Shown piece after piece: positions 12,285 through 13,371 of a DNA stretch of 13,371 nucleotides. Source of the stretch: Deltaproteobacteria bacterium (GTDB lineage: Bacteria; Desulfobacterota; Desulfobacteria; Desulfobacterales; B30-G6); the NCBI GenBank assembly GCA_019313725.1, contig JAFDAT010000044.1, positions 1 through 13,371 of the forward strand, in the 5' to 3' direction. The notes below the pieces were generated by a model, which saw only the letters and a program-made list of their open reading frames with translations, searched no databases and was not told the DNA's origin. Position numbers and translations under genes: made by a program. The number at the start of each line of letters is the position of its first letter. Positions within the stretch are counted from its first letter, which is position 1.

Positions 12285-13371
12285 ATGAAATTTATTGCCG
12301 ACTTCCACGTACACTCAAAATACTCTCGTGCAACTTCAAAAAATTCGGATCTTGAAAATCTATATATTTCAGCGCAATTAAAAGGTATCAACGTAATCGG
12401 TACCGGTGACTTCACACATCCAGGTTGGTTTTCCGAAATTGAAAAAAAACTGTCCCCGGCAGAAGAGGGTCTTTTTAAACTGAAAAGGGAAATAGCCAAA
12501 CCGTTGAATGAGCACATTCCCGGGGCCTGCCGCGGCGATGTTCGTTTTATTCTGACATCTGAGATAAGCAGCATATACAAAAAGAATGGAAAAACCAGGA
12601 AAAACCACAACCTTGTTTTTATTCCCGACCTATCTATTGCTAAGCAATTCAATTCAAAACTGGATAAAATAGGCAATATAAATTCCGATGGAAGACCGAT
12701 TCTGGGCCTCGATGCAAAAAATCTTCTCGAAATAGTTCTGGATAATTCAGACAACAATTTTTTAATTCCTGCGCATATATGGACACCCTGGTTTTCTCTA
12801 TTGGGTTCAAAATCGGGATTTGACACCCTTGAAGAATGTTTTGAAGACCTTACCGAATATATATTTGCCGTTGAAACAGGTCTTTCTTCAGATCCTCCGA
12901 TGAACCGGCGCATCAAATTTCTCGATGACCTGACCCTTATATCCAATTCAGATGCACATTCACCCAATAAACTTGGGAGAGAGGCCAATATTTTCGACAC
13001 GGATCTGTCCTTCGGTAAAATACGCAGAGCAATGGAAAAATGTGATTCGGATGCATTTTTAGGTACATTTGAATTTTACCCGGAGGAGGGTAAATACCAT
13101 CTGGATGGCCATCGGAAATGTGGAATTCGTTCTTGGCCGGATAAAACCAGAGCCAAAAACGGCATTTGCCCGGTCTGTGAAAAACCAATGACACTCGGCG
13201 TTTTGTACAGGGTTGAAAAACTGGCAGACCGCGCAGAGGGAATTTTACCTGAAAATAAACCGATTTATCAAAGCATCATACCGTTAAGGGAAATTATATC
13301 CGCTGTTTTAGGTGTCGGCCCCGACACAAAGAAAGTATCATATCATTATAACAGGCTTTTACATCAGTTCG
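12285..13371 (+). CDS. Endonuclease Q-family protein, PHP domain plus zinc finger (3' end outside window)
   Basis: EndoQ cleaves DNA 5' of deaminated bases (uracil, hypoxanthine) and abasic sites. 362 codons are visible and the frame is open at the right edge. The PHP metal-site motifs are in order: FHVH (His8, His10), GTGDFTH (Asp42, His45), TSEIS (Glu93), NHNL (His108), PAHIWTPWF (His164), ETGLSSDPPMN (Glu197) and NSDAHSPNKLG (Asp223, His225). After the PHP domain comes EGKYHLDGHRKCG and NGICPVCEKPM, with Cys279, Cys295 and Cys298 plus probably His276 as zinc ligands, then LYRVEKLADR; this combination marks the EndoQ group rather than PHP phosphatases or polymerases. ATG 12285 is used because the ATG at 12273 meets a stop after three codons. 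No strong Shine-Dalgarno is seen. It is divergent from dnaN. Whether the full protein ends soon, as stand-alone EndoQ does, or continues into another domain such as a helicase cannot be seen. Confidence 0.88.
   Translation, partial: MKFIADFHVHSKYSRATSKNSDLENLYISAQLKGINVIGTGDFTHPGWFSEIEKKLSPAEEGLFKLKREIAKPLNEHIPGACRGDVRFILTSEISSIYKKNGKTRKNHNLVFIPDLSIAKQFNSKLDKIGNINSDGRPILGLDAKNLLEIVLDNSDNNFLIPAHIWTPWFSLLGSKSGFDTLEECFEDLTEYIFAVETGLSSDPPMNRRIKFLDDLTLISNSDAHSPNKLGREANIFDTDLSFGKIRRAMEKCDSDAFLGTFEFYPEEGKYHLDGHRKCGIRSWPDKTRAKNGICPVCEKPMTLGVLYRVEKLADRAEGILPENKPIYQSIIPLREIISAVLGVGPDTKKVSYHYNRLLHQF

Noticed and set aside
12269..13000. A 243-codon reverse-strand open frame
   Set aside because: It is antisense to the EndoQ-like gene, whose PHP and zinc motifs are intact; the reverse translation is serine/arginine-rich without recognisable motifs.

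Overview
The window reads as a chromosomal segment of an anaerobic, Desulfobacterota-like (delta-proteobacterial) bacterium. That placement is an inference from the gene mix: a TIGR03960-type B12/radical SAM protein, a methanogen-type thymidylate synthase, an archaeal/Bacillus-type endonuclease Q, and dnaN-gyrB genes that look visibly more AT-rich than their neighbours. I see no tRNA, rRNA, CRISPR array, insertion sequence or phage gene.

Layout. (1) 1-1857, minus: a radical SAM protein running off the left edge. It is divergent from (2) 1871-3259, plus: a periplasmic HtrA/Deg-type serine protease. The two start codons lie 13 nt apart and are overlaid on promoter-like elements that share one symmetric -10 box. 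(3) 3258-3311: a 22-bp inverted repeat abutting the protease stop codon. (4) 3356-4741, plus: asnS, convergent with (5) 4814-5605, minus: a methanogen-type ThyA. A compact hairpin with a U-run on both strands sits between them. A 25-nt REP-like sequence occurs in the same orientation on both sides of thyA (4774-4798 and 5698-5722). (6) 5918-7453, plus: an oversized ketoacyl synthase III-like protein. (7) 7509-8279, minus: an SDR oxidoreductase, convergent with (6). (8) 8326-8364: an intrinsic terminator closing the dnaN-gyrB operon (8387-11946, minus), whose genes overlap by one base. (9) 11947-12284: a very AT-rich gene-free stretch, a candidate replication origin or divergent control region. 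(10) 12285 to the right edge, plus: an endonuclease Q-family repair nuclease.

How the genes work together. dnaN and gyrB supply the sliding clamp and gyrase subunit B of the replication machinery. EndoQ, divergent from them, cuts DNA at deaminated bases, so the right end is a replication/repair block. dnaA and recF, the usual companions of dnaN-gyrB, are not next to them here. The KAS III-like protein and the SDR could serve one acyl-chain pathway, but they are convergent rather than in an operon, so that link is weak. The remaining genes are housekeeping: tRNA charging, dTMP synthesis and envelope protein quality control.

The most unusual item is the KAS III-like protein. By eye it has an extra N-terminal thiolase half-domain carrying the catalytic Cys, followed by a complete KAS III fold that keeps the His and Asn but has Ser at its own nucleophile position.
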